Positions 1 through 7,722 of a stretch of 60,562 nt of DNA are shown in pieces; the stretch's first letter is position 1, and each line of letters starts with the position of its first letter. Source of the DNA: Firm-04 sp045627405 (GTDB lineage: Bacteria > Bacillota > Clostridia > Oscillospirales > Ruminococcaceae). The notes beneath the pieces are model-generated. The model was not told the origin of the DNA, did no database searches, and saw only the letters and a list, made by a program, of their open reading frames with translations. The position numbers and the translations under genes are program-made. The stretch is from contig JAZQNP010000059.1 of assembly GCA_045627405.1 (NCBI GenBank), positions 1 to 60,562 of the forward strand, written 5' to 3'.

Positions 1-3
1 ACA

Positions 4-39
4 AAAAATCCCCGTTCCCGTACGGGGACGGGGATTTTT
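4..39 (-). terminator. Rho-independent terminator (bidirectional)
   Basis: A long inverted repeat with AAAAATCCCC on one side and GGGGATTTTT on the other gives A and T tracts on both flanks, so it can stop transcription on either strand. It would end the tgt/PP2C transcript. Confidence 0.7.
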
Positions 40-102
40 ATATAGGGGAGTCTGAGGGGATCGCTATCCCCTCAGCGGGAGTTTGAGGGCAGAGCCCTCA
101 AA
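4..102 (-). repeat. Three-hairpin 3'-end element, copy A
   Basis: Read in the direction of the PP2C gene, this holds a 9-bp hairpin (82-102, loop of 3), a second 9-bp hairpin (53-74, loop CGCT on the plus strand) and a terminator hairpin (4-39). The same order and similar linkers (ACTCCCGC, GACTCC, TATA) occur at 16751-16843 behind another gene. The arms of the middle hairpin differ in sequence between copies but still pair, which suggests a conserved RNA structure. Function unknown. Confidence 0.6.
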
Positions 103-120
103 ACATCTCTCAATGATGCT

Positions 121-143
121 GCTAAATTCTGATTTATCTTAGC
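121..143. repeat. Solo copy of the MITE-end motif over a stop codon
   Basis: The 23 bp here contain TAAATTCTGATTTAT. On the minus strand they read GCTAAGATAAATC followed by AGAATTTAGC, which matches the two ends of the element at 5683-5935. The TAA stop of the PP2C gene (134-136) lies inside it. Confidence 0.5.
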
Positions 144-916
144 AGTGAGTCCGGTATGGGGATCTGATCGGGGTAGCGGACTGCGGCAGCGACGGTCACA
201 TTATCGCGGCCGCCTTTCGAGAGGGCGAGGGAGACCATAGCAGAGAGGCGGTCCGGGAGCGGGACGGGCTTTGCGAGGATTTCCTCGATCTCGGCAGCAG
301 TGATATAATCAGTCAGACCGTCGGTACAGAGCAGCAGCACATCACCGGCGAGCATTCCCTCCTGGAACGAACGGATTTCGGGCGTCGGTTCTTCATTGAG
401 GTTCCCCATGACGGGCAGCACGACATTTTTGTGCGAATGTATGCGCTTTTCCTCGCTGGTAATGGTACCCTCCTCATAGAGCATTTGAACGAGCGTCTGA
501 TCCCGGCTGAGCTGTTCGAGCGAACCGCTGCGGTAGCGATAAATGCGCGAGTCACCGACATTGAAGCAGTGCAGCGCATGTGTCTCGTCGATCGCAAAGC
601 CGCAGAGTGTTGTCTGCATATTTGCCGTCAGCGTATTTTGTCTGCTCTGCTCAGCGAGCGCGTGATGAATCTCGATAATTTTCCTGTTGAGATTGGTTTT
701 TTTGGTATATTTGAGCGCGGAGAGGGCTTCCAGACAGCTTTTCGAGGCGATTTCCCCGGCATTTTCGCCGGAGACGCCGTCGCAGACGGCAGCGAGGAAC
801 GGTGCAGCCGTTGTCGTGCTGAGTGTACCGCCGGTGCAGACTGTGCGGGGGAGCAGCAGTGCATCCTCATTATGCGGACGGATCCCTTTTTCCGTGATGC
901 CGCAGCAATAATACAT
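134..916 (-). CDS. PP2C-family Ser/Thr protein phosphatase (Stp1/PrpC-like)
   Basis: A Mn/Mg-dependent PP2C phosphatase of about 260 residues, the usual size of the stand-alone bacterial Stp/PrpC type that reverses PASTA-kinase phosphorylation. Visible family motifs in order are HNEDALL near the N-terminus, AVCDGVSGE near residue 44, GDSRIYRYR, then CTDGLTD and GGRDNVTV near the C-terminus. The aspartates of these motifs bind the metal pair. No membrane segment is seen, so it is cytoplasmic. I start at the ATG at 916, seven bases after AGGAGG; a TTG directly upstream is a less likely start. It lies about 55 bp behind tgt on the same strand and is probably co-transcribed. No PASTA kinase gene is in the window. 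The last codons and stop overlap a repeat copy (121-143). Confidence 0.93.
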   Translation of the reverse strand: MYYCCGITEKGIRPHNEDALLLPRTVCTGGTLSTTTAAPFLAAVCDGVSGENAGEIASKSCLEALSALKYTKKTNLNRKIIEIHHALAEQSRQNTLTANMQTTLCGFAIDETHALHCFNVGDSRIYRYRSGSLEQLSRDQTLVQMLYEEGTITSEEKRIHSHKNVVLPVMGNLNEEPTPEIRSFQEGMLAGDVLLLCTDGLTDYITAAEIEEILAKPVPLPDRLSAMVSLALSKGGRDNVTVAAAVRYPDQIPIPDSLLR

Positions 917-970
917 CAAATCGCCTCCTGTCGCGGTATCGGGTGATATAGAATCAGGCTGTGCAGCTTG

Positions 971-2110
971 TTACTGACCGTTATAGAGCTGCCCAAGTGC
1001 ATGGGAATGTGCAGCGCGGAACTGTGCAAATCTGTTTTCATCCAGTGCGTTTCGGATTTCGAGCATGAGGTGGTTATAGAACCAGAGATTATGCTGCACG
1101 GCGAGTCTGCCGCCGAGCTGTTCGCCGGCTTTGAAGAGGTGCCGGATGTAAGCACGGGAGAAATTTTGGCAGGTGGGGCAGCCGCAGCCCTCCTCAATGG
1201 GGCGGGGATCGGTTTCAAAGCAGCGGTTTGTGAGGTGCATGATGCCGTTCCATGTGAACACAGTCGCATGCCGTGCGTTGCGGCTGGGCATCACGCAGTC
1301 GAAGAGGTCGATGCCGCGCGCAGCCGCCTCTACGAGATTCTGGGGCGTACCGACGCCCATGAGATAGCGGATTTTCTGCACAGGCATATGCGGTTCAACA
1401 TGTTCGATGATGTCATACATGACTTCCGTCGGCTCTCCGACAGCAAGTCCGCCGATGGCATAGCCGTCAAGGTCGAGCTCCGCGATTTGCTGCATGTGCT
1501 GAATGCGCAGATCGGCATAGGTGCAGCCCTGATTGATGCCAAAGAGCAGCTGATGCGGATTGACGGTGTCCGGAAGTGCATTGAGGCGTGCCATTTCGGC
1601 TTGGCAGCGTTTGAGCCAGCGTGTGGTGCGCTGACAGCTCTGCGCAGCGTAGGGGTACGGTGCCGGGTTTTCGACGCACTCATCAAACGCCATTGCGATG
1701 GTCGAGCCGAGATTAGACTGAATGCGCATACTCTCCTCCGGCCCCATAAAGATGGCTTTGCCGTCCACATGGGAGCGGAAGGTCACGCCTTCCTCTTTGA
1801 TTTTGCGCAGCTTTGCAAGAGAAAAGACCTGAAATCCGCCGGAATCGGTGAGCGTGGGTCTGCGCCATCCGGTGAAGCCTTGCAGCCCTCCCATTGTGCG
1901 AACGATCTTATCGCCCGGGCGTATATGCAGGTGATAGGTGTTGCAGAGCATCACCTGGCAGTCGAGGGCTTCAAGGTCGCGTGCGGAGAGTGCGCCCTTG
2001 ATCGCGCCTGCGGTTGCGACGTTCATAAAGCAAGGGGTCTGAAAATCGCCGTGGACGGTATGAAAAACACCGCGGCGTGCAGCCCCCTCAGTTTTCAGCA
2101 GTTCATACAT
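971..2110 (-). CDS. tgt: tRNA-guanine transglycosylase (queuine tRNA-ribosyltransferase)
   Basis: Exchanges guanine-34 for preQ1 in tRNAs with GUN anticodons, part of queuosine synthesis. At 379 residues it has the normal bacterial length. Seen motifs: TLTDSGGFQVFSL near residue 86 (with the general-base Asp), GGLAVGEP, then LFDCVMPSRNARHATVFT, which carries the nucleophilic Asp and the tRNA-contacting segment. The C-terminal zinc site is GCGCPTC with a His in AVQHNL. The ATG at 2110 follows AAAAGGAG at good spacing, and a sigma-A promoter lies at 2149-2177. PP2C follows on the same strand. Other queuosine genes (queA) are not in the window. Confidence 0.97.
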   Translation of the reverse strand: MYELLKTEGAARRGVFHTVHGDFQTPCFMNVATAGAIKGALSARDLEALDCQVMLCNTYHLHIRPGDKIVRTMGGLQGFTGWRRPTLTDSGGFQVFSLAKLRKIKEEGVTFRSHVDGKAIFMGPEESMRIQSNLGSTIAMAFDECVENPAPYPYAAQSCQRTTRWLKRCQAEMARLNALPDTVNPHQLLFGINQGCTYADLRIQHMQQIAELDLDGYAIGGLAVGEPTEVMYDIIEHVEPHMPVQKIRYLMGVGTPQNLVEAAARGIDLFDCVMPSRNARHATVFTWNGIMHLTNRCFETDPRPIEEGCGCPTCQNFSRAYIRHLFKAGEQLGGRLAVQHNLWFYNHLMLEIRNALDENRFAQFRAAHSHALGQLYNGQ

Positions 2111-2148
2111 GAAACGGATCTCCTTTTGCGTTTTGAGCTATCTCTTTT

Positions 2149-2177
2149 ATCATACCATAAAATGCGCAGAAATGCAA
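2149..2177 (-). promoter_or_regulatory. Sigma-A promoter of tgt
   Basis: On the minus strand TTGCAT, a 17-bp spacer and TATGAT, about 35 bp before the tgt start. Confidence 0.7.
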
Positions 2178-2234
2178 GAGATGGCGACTCTTTCAAAGAT
2201 GCGGGGGAGGTCGAAAACTTTTTCGGAAATTCGC

Positions 2235-2263
2235 TTGACAAACACATTGAAATATGTTATAAT
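2235..2263 (+). promoter_or_regulatory. Promoter of the tRNA cluster
   Basis: Consensus TTGACA, 17-bp spacer, TATAAT, 52 bp upstream of tRNA-Gly. Confidence 0.8.
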
Positions 2264-2315
2264 ATACAAGTCGCGGTGCTGGGGAGCGACCGAAACGCAT
2301 CGCATCTGACCTGTT

Positions 2316-2386
<71 letters not shown>

Positions 2387-2421
2387 TCGCCCTCCCCCTT
2401 TTTTTCGGAGGAGCGGCTTAT

Positions 2422-2495
2422 GCGCCTTTAACTCAGCTGGATAGAGTAACTGCCTTCTAAGCAGTAAGCCAAAGGTTCGAATCCTTTAAGGCGCG
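2422..2495 (+). tRNA. tRNA-Arg(TCT)
   Basis: 74-nt cloverleaf. Acceptor GCGCCTT/AAGGCGC, anticodon stem ACTGC/GCAGT with loop CTTCTAA, T loop TTCGAAT. CCA is not encoded. Second gene of the cluster. Confidence 0.95.
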
Positions 2496-2540
2496 TCTAC
2501 GACAGAACCGGGGGAGATTTCTCCTGATACAATAGAATAT

Positions 2541-2615
2541 GGTGGGTATGGCTTAGTTGGTTAAAGCGTCGGATTGTGGTTCCGAAGATCGTGGGTTCGA
2601 CCCCCACTACCCACC
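2541..2615 (+). tRNA. tRNA-His(GTG)
   Basis: Cloverleaf with acceptor GTGGGTA/TACCCAC, anticodon stem TCGGA/TCCGA and loop TTGTGGT. The extra 5' G (2541) opposite C73 is the histidine identity element. CCA is not encoded. Confidence 0.95.
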
Positions 2616-2623
2616 CGCCAGAG

Positions 2624-2655
2624 AAAAGCACACCGTTGATCGGTGTGCTTTTTTG
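2624..2655 (+). terminator. Terminator of the tRNA cluster
   Basis: AAAAGCACACCG, loop TTGAT, CGGTGTGCTTTT and a T run. Confidence 0.85.
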
Positions 2656-2857
2656 TTGCCGAAAACCGTTGATTACGCATCCGAATCATTTTGATGTTTT
2701 TTTAATATGATTTATGCGTATCTTCTTGCATTTTAAATTTGTTAATGCGCCGAGCTGCAAAAGCATGACATGTTGCGCATTTTTGAGAAAACAAAAGAAA
2801 ACAAGAGAAAACGCCGTAAAATTTCAAAAAACACATTGAACTTGGTTTTCTCCGGAT
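2656..2857. other. AT-rich spacer, no gene seen
   Basis: About 200 bp rich in short A and T runs between the tRNA terminator and the promoter of the SPFH gene. I see no ribosome site with a plausible reading frame and no strong hairpin. Confidence 0.4.
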
Positions 2858-2886
2858 TTGAGAATTCAGGAGGATTGTGATATGAT
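2858..2886 (+). promoter_or_regulatory. Promoter of the SPFH operon
   Basis: TTGAGA, 17-bp spacer ending TGTGA, TATGAT; 83 bp before the first ATG. Confidence 0.65.
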
Positions 2887-2969
2887 AGGAGCATCGGCAG
2901 GGGAGATGCCCTGCACGACATTCGGTACTGCCGGCACAAACCGCGCAGACAGGAAAGGAGCATCCTACG

Positions 2970-3881
2970 ATGATGATGAAAAACAATATGAATGAGACGT
3001 TTACGATGAAGCGCAAGACGAATGCCGGCAAGCTGGCTGTTGCGATTTTCGTGATTGTTCTCGCGCTGATTCTGCTGTTCTCTGCGACCGCGACCGTTCC
3101 GGCAGGACACACCGGCGTGATCGTGACACTCGGCAAGGTCAGCGAGAGAACCCTCAGCGAAGGCTTCCATTTCAAGGCACCGTTTGTGCAGGAGATTGTC
3201 AACGTCAGCAATCAGATTCAGGTATACGAGGTTGAGGCACCTGCGGTCTCCAAGGACTTGCAGACCGTCAGCAGCGTGATCGCGGTCAACTACCGCATCC
3301 AGAGTGCGGAGTCCGCGAACATCTACCGCAACATCGGCAGCGACTACCAGGCAGTCGTCCTGACGCCGGCGGTGCAGGAGAGTGTGAAGTCGGTCACGGC
3401 GAAGTATACCGCCGAGCAGCTCATCACCGAGCGCACGGCGGTCGGTGAGCAGATCAAGGATCTGCTGAGCGGCAAGGTCGGTGAGTACGGTGTGCAGATT
3501 GAGAAGTTCAATATCGTGAACTTTGATTTCTCCGCAGAGTTCAACGCGGCGATTGAACAAAAGCAGGTCGCAGAGCAGAATCTGCTGAAAACCAAGACCG
3601 AGCAGGAGCAGGCGATCGTCATTGCAAATGCAGAGGCGGAGAAGAAGGTCATCGCAGCGCAGGCACAGGCAGATGCCATCCTGAAGGAGGCAGAAGCCGA
3701 GGCAGAGGCAAACCAGCTCCTCAACGATTCTCTGACCGGTCTGGTCTTGCAGAACAAGCTGCTCGACAAGTGGGACGGCGTTCTGCCGAAGGTCAGCGGC
3801 AGCGATTCCTCTCTGCTGCTCAATGTGGACGATATGCTGGACACAGCGACATCGTCGGCAGCATCGGCAGGAACTGAGTAA
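2970..3881 (+). CDS. SPFH/prohibitin-family membrane protein
   Basis: A 303-residue prohibitin-like protein. An N-terminal transmembrane segment (about residues 20-40, LAVAIFVIVLALILLFSA) is followed by the SPFH/band-7 domain, which begins PAGHTGVIVTLGKV and continues to about residue 200. A long Ala/Glu/Lys coiled coil (about 190-255, AEAEKKVIAAQAQADAILK) comes next, then a short acidic tail. This is the usual order of the prohibitin branch, whose members form membrane-bound rings or scaffolds with a poorly defined role in bacteria. The start is one of three tandem ATGs behind AGGAAAGGAG. It shares a transcript with the next gene (24-bp gap). Confidence 0.9.
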   Translation: MMMKNNMNETFTMKRKTNAGKLAVAIFVIVLALILLFSATATVPAGHTGVIVTLGKVSERTLSEGFHFKAPFVQEIVNVSNQIQVYEVEAPAVSKDLQTVSSVIAVNYRIQSAESANIYRNIGSDYQAVVLTPAVQESVKSVTAKYTAEQLITERTAVGEQIKDLLSGKVGEYGVQIEKFNIVNFDFSAEFNAAIEQKQVAEQNLLKTKTEQEQAIVIANAEAEKKVIAAQAQADAILKEAEAEAEANQLLNDSLTGLVLQNKLLDKWDGVLPKVSGSDSSLLLNVDDMLDTATSSAASAGTE

Positions 3882-3905
3882 AAACAGATTATAAGGGGGG
3901 AGCAC

Positions 3906-4694
3906 ATGAAAAAAGGCACAATCATCGGCATTGCGGTCGGCGTACCGGTGCTGGCTGTCGGCATCTGCGCGCTGACCGCGCCGGGGCTGCCGTACTGGCT
4001 GCTCACAAAAGTGAAATGCCCGAATATCAATGAAACCTACGCAGAACTGCCGGACATCAGCACGGCAAAGCCGGATGATTTTTCGGACTATGAGGCAAAC
4101 GGCATCTCGTTTTCGGCACCGTCCGCTCTGCATCTGCGCTACTCTGAGGAGGAGCTGGCAGAGCATGAGCCGGGCAGTATATACGAGGGTGTATTTATTA
4201 CGGATGACAAGGACCTTTACGTGGGTGTCGGCTATCTGTCCGGCCAAGCAAAAGAGGGCTTTCTGGTGACTGACGCTCGTGCGGATCTGATGAAAGGCGC
4301 GACTGCCGATCTGCTGGAAGCAATGGATGCTCCGTTTGCAGGCTGGTATGATTATTATTCACTGCTTCACCGGCTGACGCTGGACGACTTCCCGAAGCAC
4401 AGTTTGCGGCAGGCAAAGGCGTTTTACAAGCTGGCACGGGTAAAAGAGACGATGTATTACAATCCGCTGTTCACGCCTTATGAGGCGTATTATGAACTGG
4501 AAACAGAACACGGCACCGGTTTTATCACAAAGCCGGCACCGGATGAAGAGCATGCCGGAGTTACGTACCTTATCGCTGAGATCTACGACCGAACGGCACC
4601 GGATTCCGGCTGGATGATTTCGGTCAGGTCAACGAATGCAGAGACAGTATGGCAGATCGTCCGGTCGATTGATGTGATCGGCGCGCCTGTTTGA
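3906..4694 (+). CDS. Membrane-anchored protein of unknown function
   Basis: 262 residues, not recognised. One hydrophobic segment at the N-terminus (about 5-35, containing GVPVLAVGICAL and a Leu-rich stretch) suggests an anchor with the rest outside the membrane. The remainder is mixed alpha/beta in character and rich in acidic and aromatic residues, without cysteine pairs or a catalytic motif I recognise. AAGGGGGG lies just before the ATG. It follows the SPFH gene by 24 bp, so it may be a client or partner of that scaffold; this is inferred from position only. Confidence 0.8.
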   Translation: MKKGTIIGIAVGVPVLAVGICALTAPGLPYWLLTKVKCPNINETYAELPDISTAKPDDFSDYEANGISFSAPSALHLRYSEEELAEHEPGSIYEGVFITDDKDLYVGVGYLSGQAKEGFLVTDARADLMKGATADLLEAMDAPFAGWYDYYSLLHRLTLDDFPKHSLRQAKAFYKLARVKETMYYNPLFTPYEAYYELETEHGTGFITKPAPDEEHAGVTYLIAEIYDRTAPDSGWMISVRSTNAETVWQIVRSIDVIGAPV

Positions 4695-4766
4695 GAACGG
4701 ATTTTGACCGACAGCTTTCATGGCTTGATACATTCTTTCACATCACTGTCTGATTTGTGTGTGCTG

Positions 4767-4794
4767 CCCCGCGTTCCGGCGCGGGGATCCTTTT
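4767..4794 (+). terminator. Probable terminator of the SPFH operon
   Basis: CCCCGC and GCGGGG arms around a short loop, followed by ATCCTTTT. The T run is short. Confidence 0.5.
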
Positions 4795-4807
4795 CGGCAG
4801 GCTGTGC

Positions 4808-4836
4808 TTGACATTGTGCATGGGGTGTGATATAAT
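4808..4836 (+). promoter_or_regulatory. Consensus sigma-A promoter
   Basis: Perfect TTGACA and TATAAT with a 17-bp spacer and TGTG before the -10. It drives the 175-residue gene at 4936 through a leader of about 90 nt. Confidence 0.85.
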
Positions 4837-4877
4837 GTGCGTAAGCCGGAGAACGGCTGCAACTATCTGCACCGCAG

Positions 4878-4915
4878 TGCAACTGCAATGCAACTGCAAT
4901 GCAACTGCAATGCAG
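4878..4915 (+). repeat. 11-bp tandem repeat in a leader
   Basis: Three perfect copies of TGCAACTGCAA plus a partial fourth (TGCAG) lie between the predicted transcription start (about 4843) and the ribosome site. The 11-bp period is one helical turn and not a multiple of three. Confidence 0.9.
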
Positions 4916-4935
4916 AAAAAAAGGGAGGTCATCCT

Positions 4936-5463
4936 ATGGGACTGCTATCGAAACTTTTGGGCGATAACAAAGACGGCAATGCGTTGCTGAATGCGATTGT
5001 AGACAAGATTGAGGATGCTGTGACGGCACAGCAGAAGGCAGATGCGGGCAGCGTCAGTCAGCCGGCAGCAGCGGCTCCTTCGCCGCAGCCTGAACAGGCA
5101 GCCGCACCGGTTCCGTGCAGCGGCCCGTGGGGCGGAGATGCTCCGCCGGTTGAGGAGAATCTGTTTACATTCAGCGGCAGCTACACAGAGTATTTTGACC
5201 GGATTTTCCGTGCAGAGTTTCCGGAATATGAGATCACGCAGGAGACATTGCGCGACGGCAGAGCGGCGGTGTTCACGTTTACGCAGAACGGCAGAACAGC
5301 ATTAAAGGTGGAGCTGCTGGGACAATCGAGTGCAGCGGTGAAGCTGCGCAGAGATTGTGCGGCTTCCGGCACGCCGTATCTGCGGTATTATTACGATCAT
5401 CACGGATGGTGGAATACGCGATCCTATGTGACCGAACGCACCCGCCGGGCATTGAACGGCTGA
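4936..5463 (+). CDS. Conserved-looking small protein of unknown function
   Basis: 175 residues. The start is the ATG at 4936 behind AAAGGGAGG; an in-frame upstream GTG reads through the tandem repeat and is unlikely. The N-terminus (MGLLSKLLGDNKDGN, then a helical stretch to about residue 40) leads into a Pro/Ala/Gln-rich linker (about 40-75). A C-terminal domain of about 95 residues begins near NLFTFSGSYTEYFDRIF and ends RYYYDHHGWWNTRSYV. No signal peptide. I do not recognise the fold. It is monocistronic with a strong promoter. Confidence 0.8.
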   Translation: MGLLSKLLGDNKDGNALLNAIVDKIEDAVTAQQKADAGSVSQPAAAAPSPQPEQAAAPVPCSGPWGGDAPPVEENLFTFSGSYTEYFDRIFRAEFPEYEITQETLRDGRAAVFTFTQNGRTALKVELLGQSSAAVKLRRDCAASGTPYLRYYYDHHGWWNTRSYVTERTRRALNG

Positions 5464-5594
5464 TGCGGTGAAACACGGAAAAAACAGAAAGAGAATGCAG
5501 AGTGCTTTTTGGCATGGACATGCGCCTGCGGCGGACCCGGCATGTGCTGCAAAGCGGCTTCGCAGGCAGCCGGCACATGTACGGTCTGGTACTT

Positions 5595-5625
5595 CCCGGA
5601 ATTATCCGGGCTTTAACATTTTCTC
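5595..5625 (+). terminator. Possible terminator
   Basis: CCCGGA-ATTA-TCCGGG followed by a T-rich tract with interruptions (5611-5640). It is the only candidate stop for the gene ending at 5463; the stem is only 6 bp. Confidence 0.4.
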
Positions 5626-5682
5626 TTTCTGTTTTTTTATTTGCTGTATTTTACAGAAACAGTTTTTCAAAAGCCCCTTTTA

Positions 5683-5935
5683 GGCTAAGATAAATCGGAA
5701 TTAGTTTGAATGCGGAATTCGGAATGCGGAATTCGGAATTCCCGTTCGGAGCATCTTTGCTTTGTTTGCTGACTGTTGGTGCAGCCAAATCGCTGAAACG
5801 GAAATACGGAAAACCGAACAGAACATGAGTTTTTGTCGGGTTTTCGTTTGCGTCAGATTTCGCCGCAGGCTATTCCGCATTCCGCATTCAACATTCCGCA
5901 TTCGGGCGGCAGCCCGCTAAATTCTGATTTATCAC
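5683..5935. mobile_element. MITE-like palindromic element
   Basis: About 250 bp with nested inverted repeats. The outer ends are GATAAATCGGAATTAG (5687-5702) and, inverted, GATAAATCAGAATTTAG (5916-5932). Inside lie arrays of a 7-mer: AATGCGG/AATTCGG on the left (5709-5743) and ATTCCGC/ATTCAAC/ATTCGGG on the right (5872-5906), in opposite orientation. The interior has no convincing gene; a 66-codon minus-strand frame is made mostly of the repeats. The 7-mer recurs at 33773 and the end motif at 121. Confidence 0.55.
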
Positions 5936-5992
5936 AGGAACATTTTTCTTAGATGGGAGTTTCAAAAAGAGAAAACAGGAGTGAAAACAAAG

Positions 5993-7438
5993 ATGAAAAG
6001 AAACATATTTGCAATATTTCTGGTGTGTGCATTGTGCGGGGCAATGACCGGCTGCGGAGTTGATTCATCTGTCGCAGAGGAAACCTCCCGCAGAAGCCGC
6101 AGAGAAGCCGAAGAAGCAGAGACCGCATCCGTCACAGAGACGACTGCCGAAGAGACGACAACTGCCGCAGAAACGACAGTTATGACCACGCAGACTTCTG
6201 CTGCGGATGTTTCCGCAGAGTCGCTTCTGACCGGTGAACTGAAAAACAAAACCATTCACTTCATGGCAAACTGGGATATCACAACCGAGCCTAATGATGC
6301 CTACACGCTGTTTCAATCCCGTTACGACGGAGAGATCGTTTACCATCAGGTTGACTGGAACAACAGGTTTGATTCGCTCGCAACTGCGGTTATCGGCGAT
6401 GACGGCATTGATTTCTTCTCCGTTTCTGATCTCGATGCGTTCCCGAGAGGCGCGATCAAGGACATGTTTGAGCCGGTTGACGATGTGTTGTCAATGTCGG
6501 ATCCGGCGTTCAGTGATCTGGATGAAGTCTGGGATCTGTTTCAGTGGAAGGGAAAGCACTATGTGATTCCGACGGTTTTGTCAGGGGATAACTGCGTTGT
6601 CATCTACAATCGGGATACCGTCGCGCAGTACGGGCTGAGCGATCCTTCGGAGCTGCTGGAAAAGGGAGAGTGGAACTGGGACACATTCCAGGAGATGCTG
6701 GAACAGTTTGTTTCTCCTGAAAACGAACGCTACGGCATTGACGGCTGGTGGTTTGAGGCAGGACTTTCCGCATCCTGCGGCGTGCCGTATATCGGCATGG
6801 AGAACGGCAAGCTCGTGAACAATCTCACCGATCCGGCGGTTGAGCGCGTGCAGAACTGGATGTATGAGCTTGGCACAGAGAATCTCGTTGCAATCGGTTC
6901 GGATGTTTACGGCTGGAACGCACATCCGGAATATATCGGTGAAGGCAAGCTGCTCTTCTATCCCTGCGGCACTTGGACACTGTGCGATGATATGTGGAAG
7001 CACACATACGGCGAGAACGCAATGTTCGTGCCGATGCCGAAGGATCCGAACGCCAACGCATATTACATCCCCTGTTTACTGCAAGGATATGCGATCGTCA
7101 AAGGCGCACCGAATCCGGAGGGCGTTGTGAAATATGCTGCCTGTGAACGTGCTGTCGAACTGGATGCACAGTATCAGGCAAATGCGGACGAGGAACTCAA
7201 AAACACATACGGCTGGACAGATGAGATGGTCAGTATGCTGCATCTGTGCAACGATCTGGCACAGAAGCATCCGTTCTTTGATTTCTATAACAGCACATCG
7301 ACAGATCTTACTTCGCTGCTGGATTCCAATGAAAACGGGATCCGTGCCGCTTCCAAGGGATTCGCAACATGGAATGAATCGGTCAGCGCGATCAATTCTG
7401 TTGTGGAATCGTATCTGAAAGAGTATAACGGCGGCTGA
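5993..7438 (+). CDS. ABC-transporter sugar-binding lipoprotein (family 1)
   Basis: 481 residues. The lipoprotein signal ends AMTGC (Cys 21), followed by a Ser/Glu/Thr-rich linker to about residue 70 and then a family-1 extracellular binding fold. Typical stretches are FSVSDLDAF, KGKHYVIPTV, NRDTVAQYGL, WNWDTFQEML, the YGIDGWW region and NPEGVVKYAACE. The Ruminococcus-type acidic/Thr linker tethers it to the outer membrane face. No permease or ATPase gene is adjacent, so it is an orphan binding protein and the ligand cannot be told. I take the ATG at 5993, 11 bases after AGGAG; a GTG at 5981 overlaps that ribosome site. Confidence 0.85.
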   Translation: MKRNIFAIFLVCALCGAMTGCGVDSSVAEETSRRSRREAEEAETASVTETTAEETTTAAETTVMTTQTSAADVSAESLLTGELKNKTIHFMANWDITTEPNDAYTLFQSRYDGEIVYHQVDWNNRFDSLATAVIGDDGIDFFSVSDLDAFPRGAIKDMFEPVDDVLSMSDPAFSDLDEVWDLFQWKGKHYVIPTVLSGDNCVVIYNRDTVAQYGLSDPSELLEKGEWNWDTFQEMLEQFVSPENERYGIDGWWFEAGLSASCGVPYIGMENGKLVNNLTDPAVERVQNWMYELGTENLVAIGSDVYGWNAHPEYIGEGKLLFYPCGTWTLCDDMWKHTYGENAMFVPMPKDPNANAYYIPCLLQGYAIVKGAPNPEGVVKYAACERAVELDAQYQANADEELKNTYGWTDEMVSMLHLCNDLAQKHPFFDFYNSTSTDLTSLLDSNENGIRAASKGFATWNESVSAINSVVESYLKEYNGG

Positions 7439-7452
7439 GTTTGTACTAAAAG

Positions 7453-7498
7453 CAACCGGCACAACCGGCACTCAGAGCCGGCGGTGCCGGTTATTCTA
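7453..7498 (+). terminator. Terminator after the binding-protein gene
   Basis: AACCGGCAC pairs with GTGCCGGTT, with a nested GCCGGC, followed by ATTCTAT. The T run is weak. Confidence 0.5.
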
Positions 7499-7619
7499 TA
7501 ACGGGCATTCGCATTTTTCACAATTTTTAATGATAGACTTTGGGAATGATGCCGGAGACTATGTGCAAAACAACTAAAACGCGACTGGATTATTCTACAC
7601 CGTGCGGGGAGCAATTTGC

Positions 7620-7648
7620 TTGCAATATCTGCAATTCTGTGATATAAT
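7620..7648 (+). promoter_or_regulatory. Promoter of the LRR gene
   Basis: TTGCAA, 17-bp spacer ending TGTGA, TATAAT; 74 bp before the start codon. Confidence 0.75.
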
Positions 7649-7722
7649 GGTTATGATGCAATTAAGATGCCGCAGTTGCGGTATTTTGTTCCATAAAAGT
7701 ATGATTCCAGGAGGCGCACCGC

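Noticed and set aside
4837..4935. Longer GTG-start form of the 175-residue gene
   Set aside because: The GTG directly follows the -10 box, so it would lie upstream of or at the transcription start, and the frame reads through the tandem repeat. AAAGGGAGG supports the ATG at 4936.
5464..5594. Possible structured RNA after the 175-residue gene
   Set aside because: Some inverted GC-rich segments (CTGCGG/CGCAGG, CACATG) are present, but no promoter or consistent fold could be drawn by eye.
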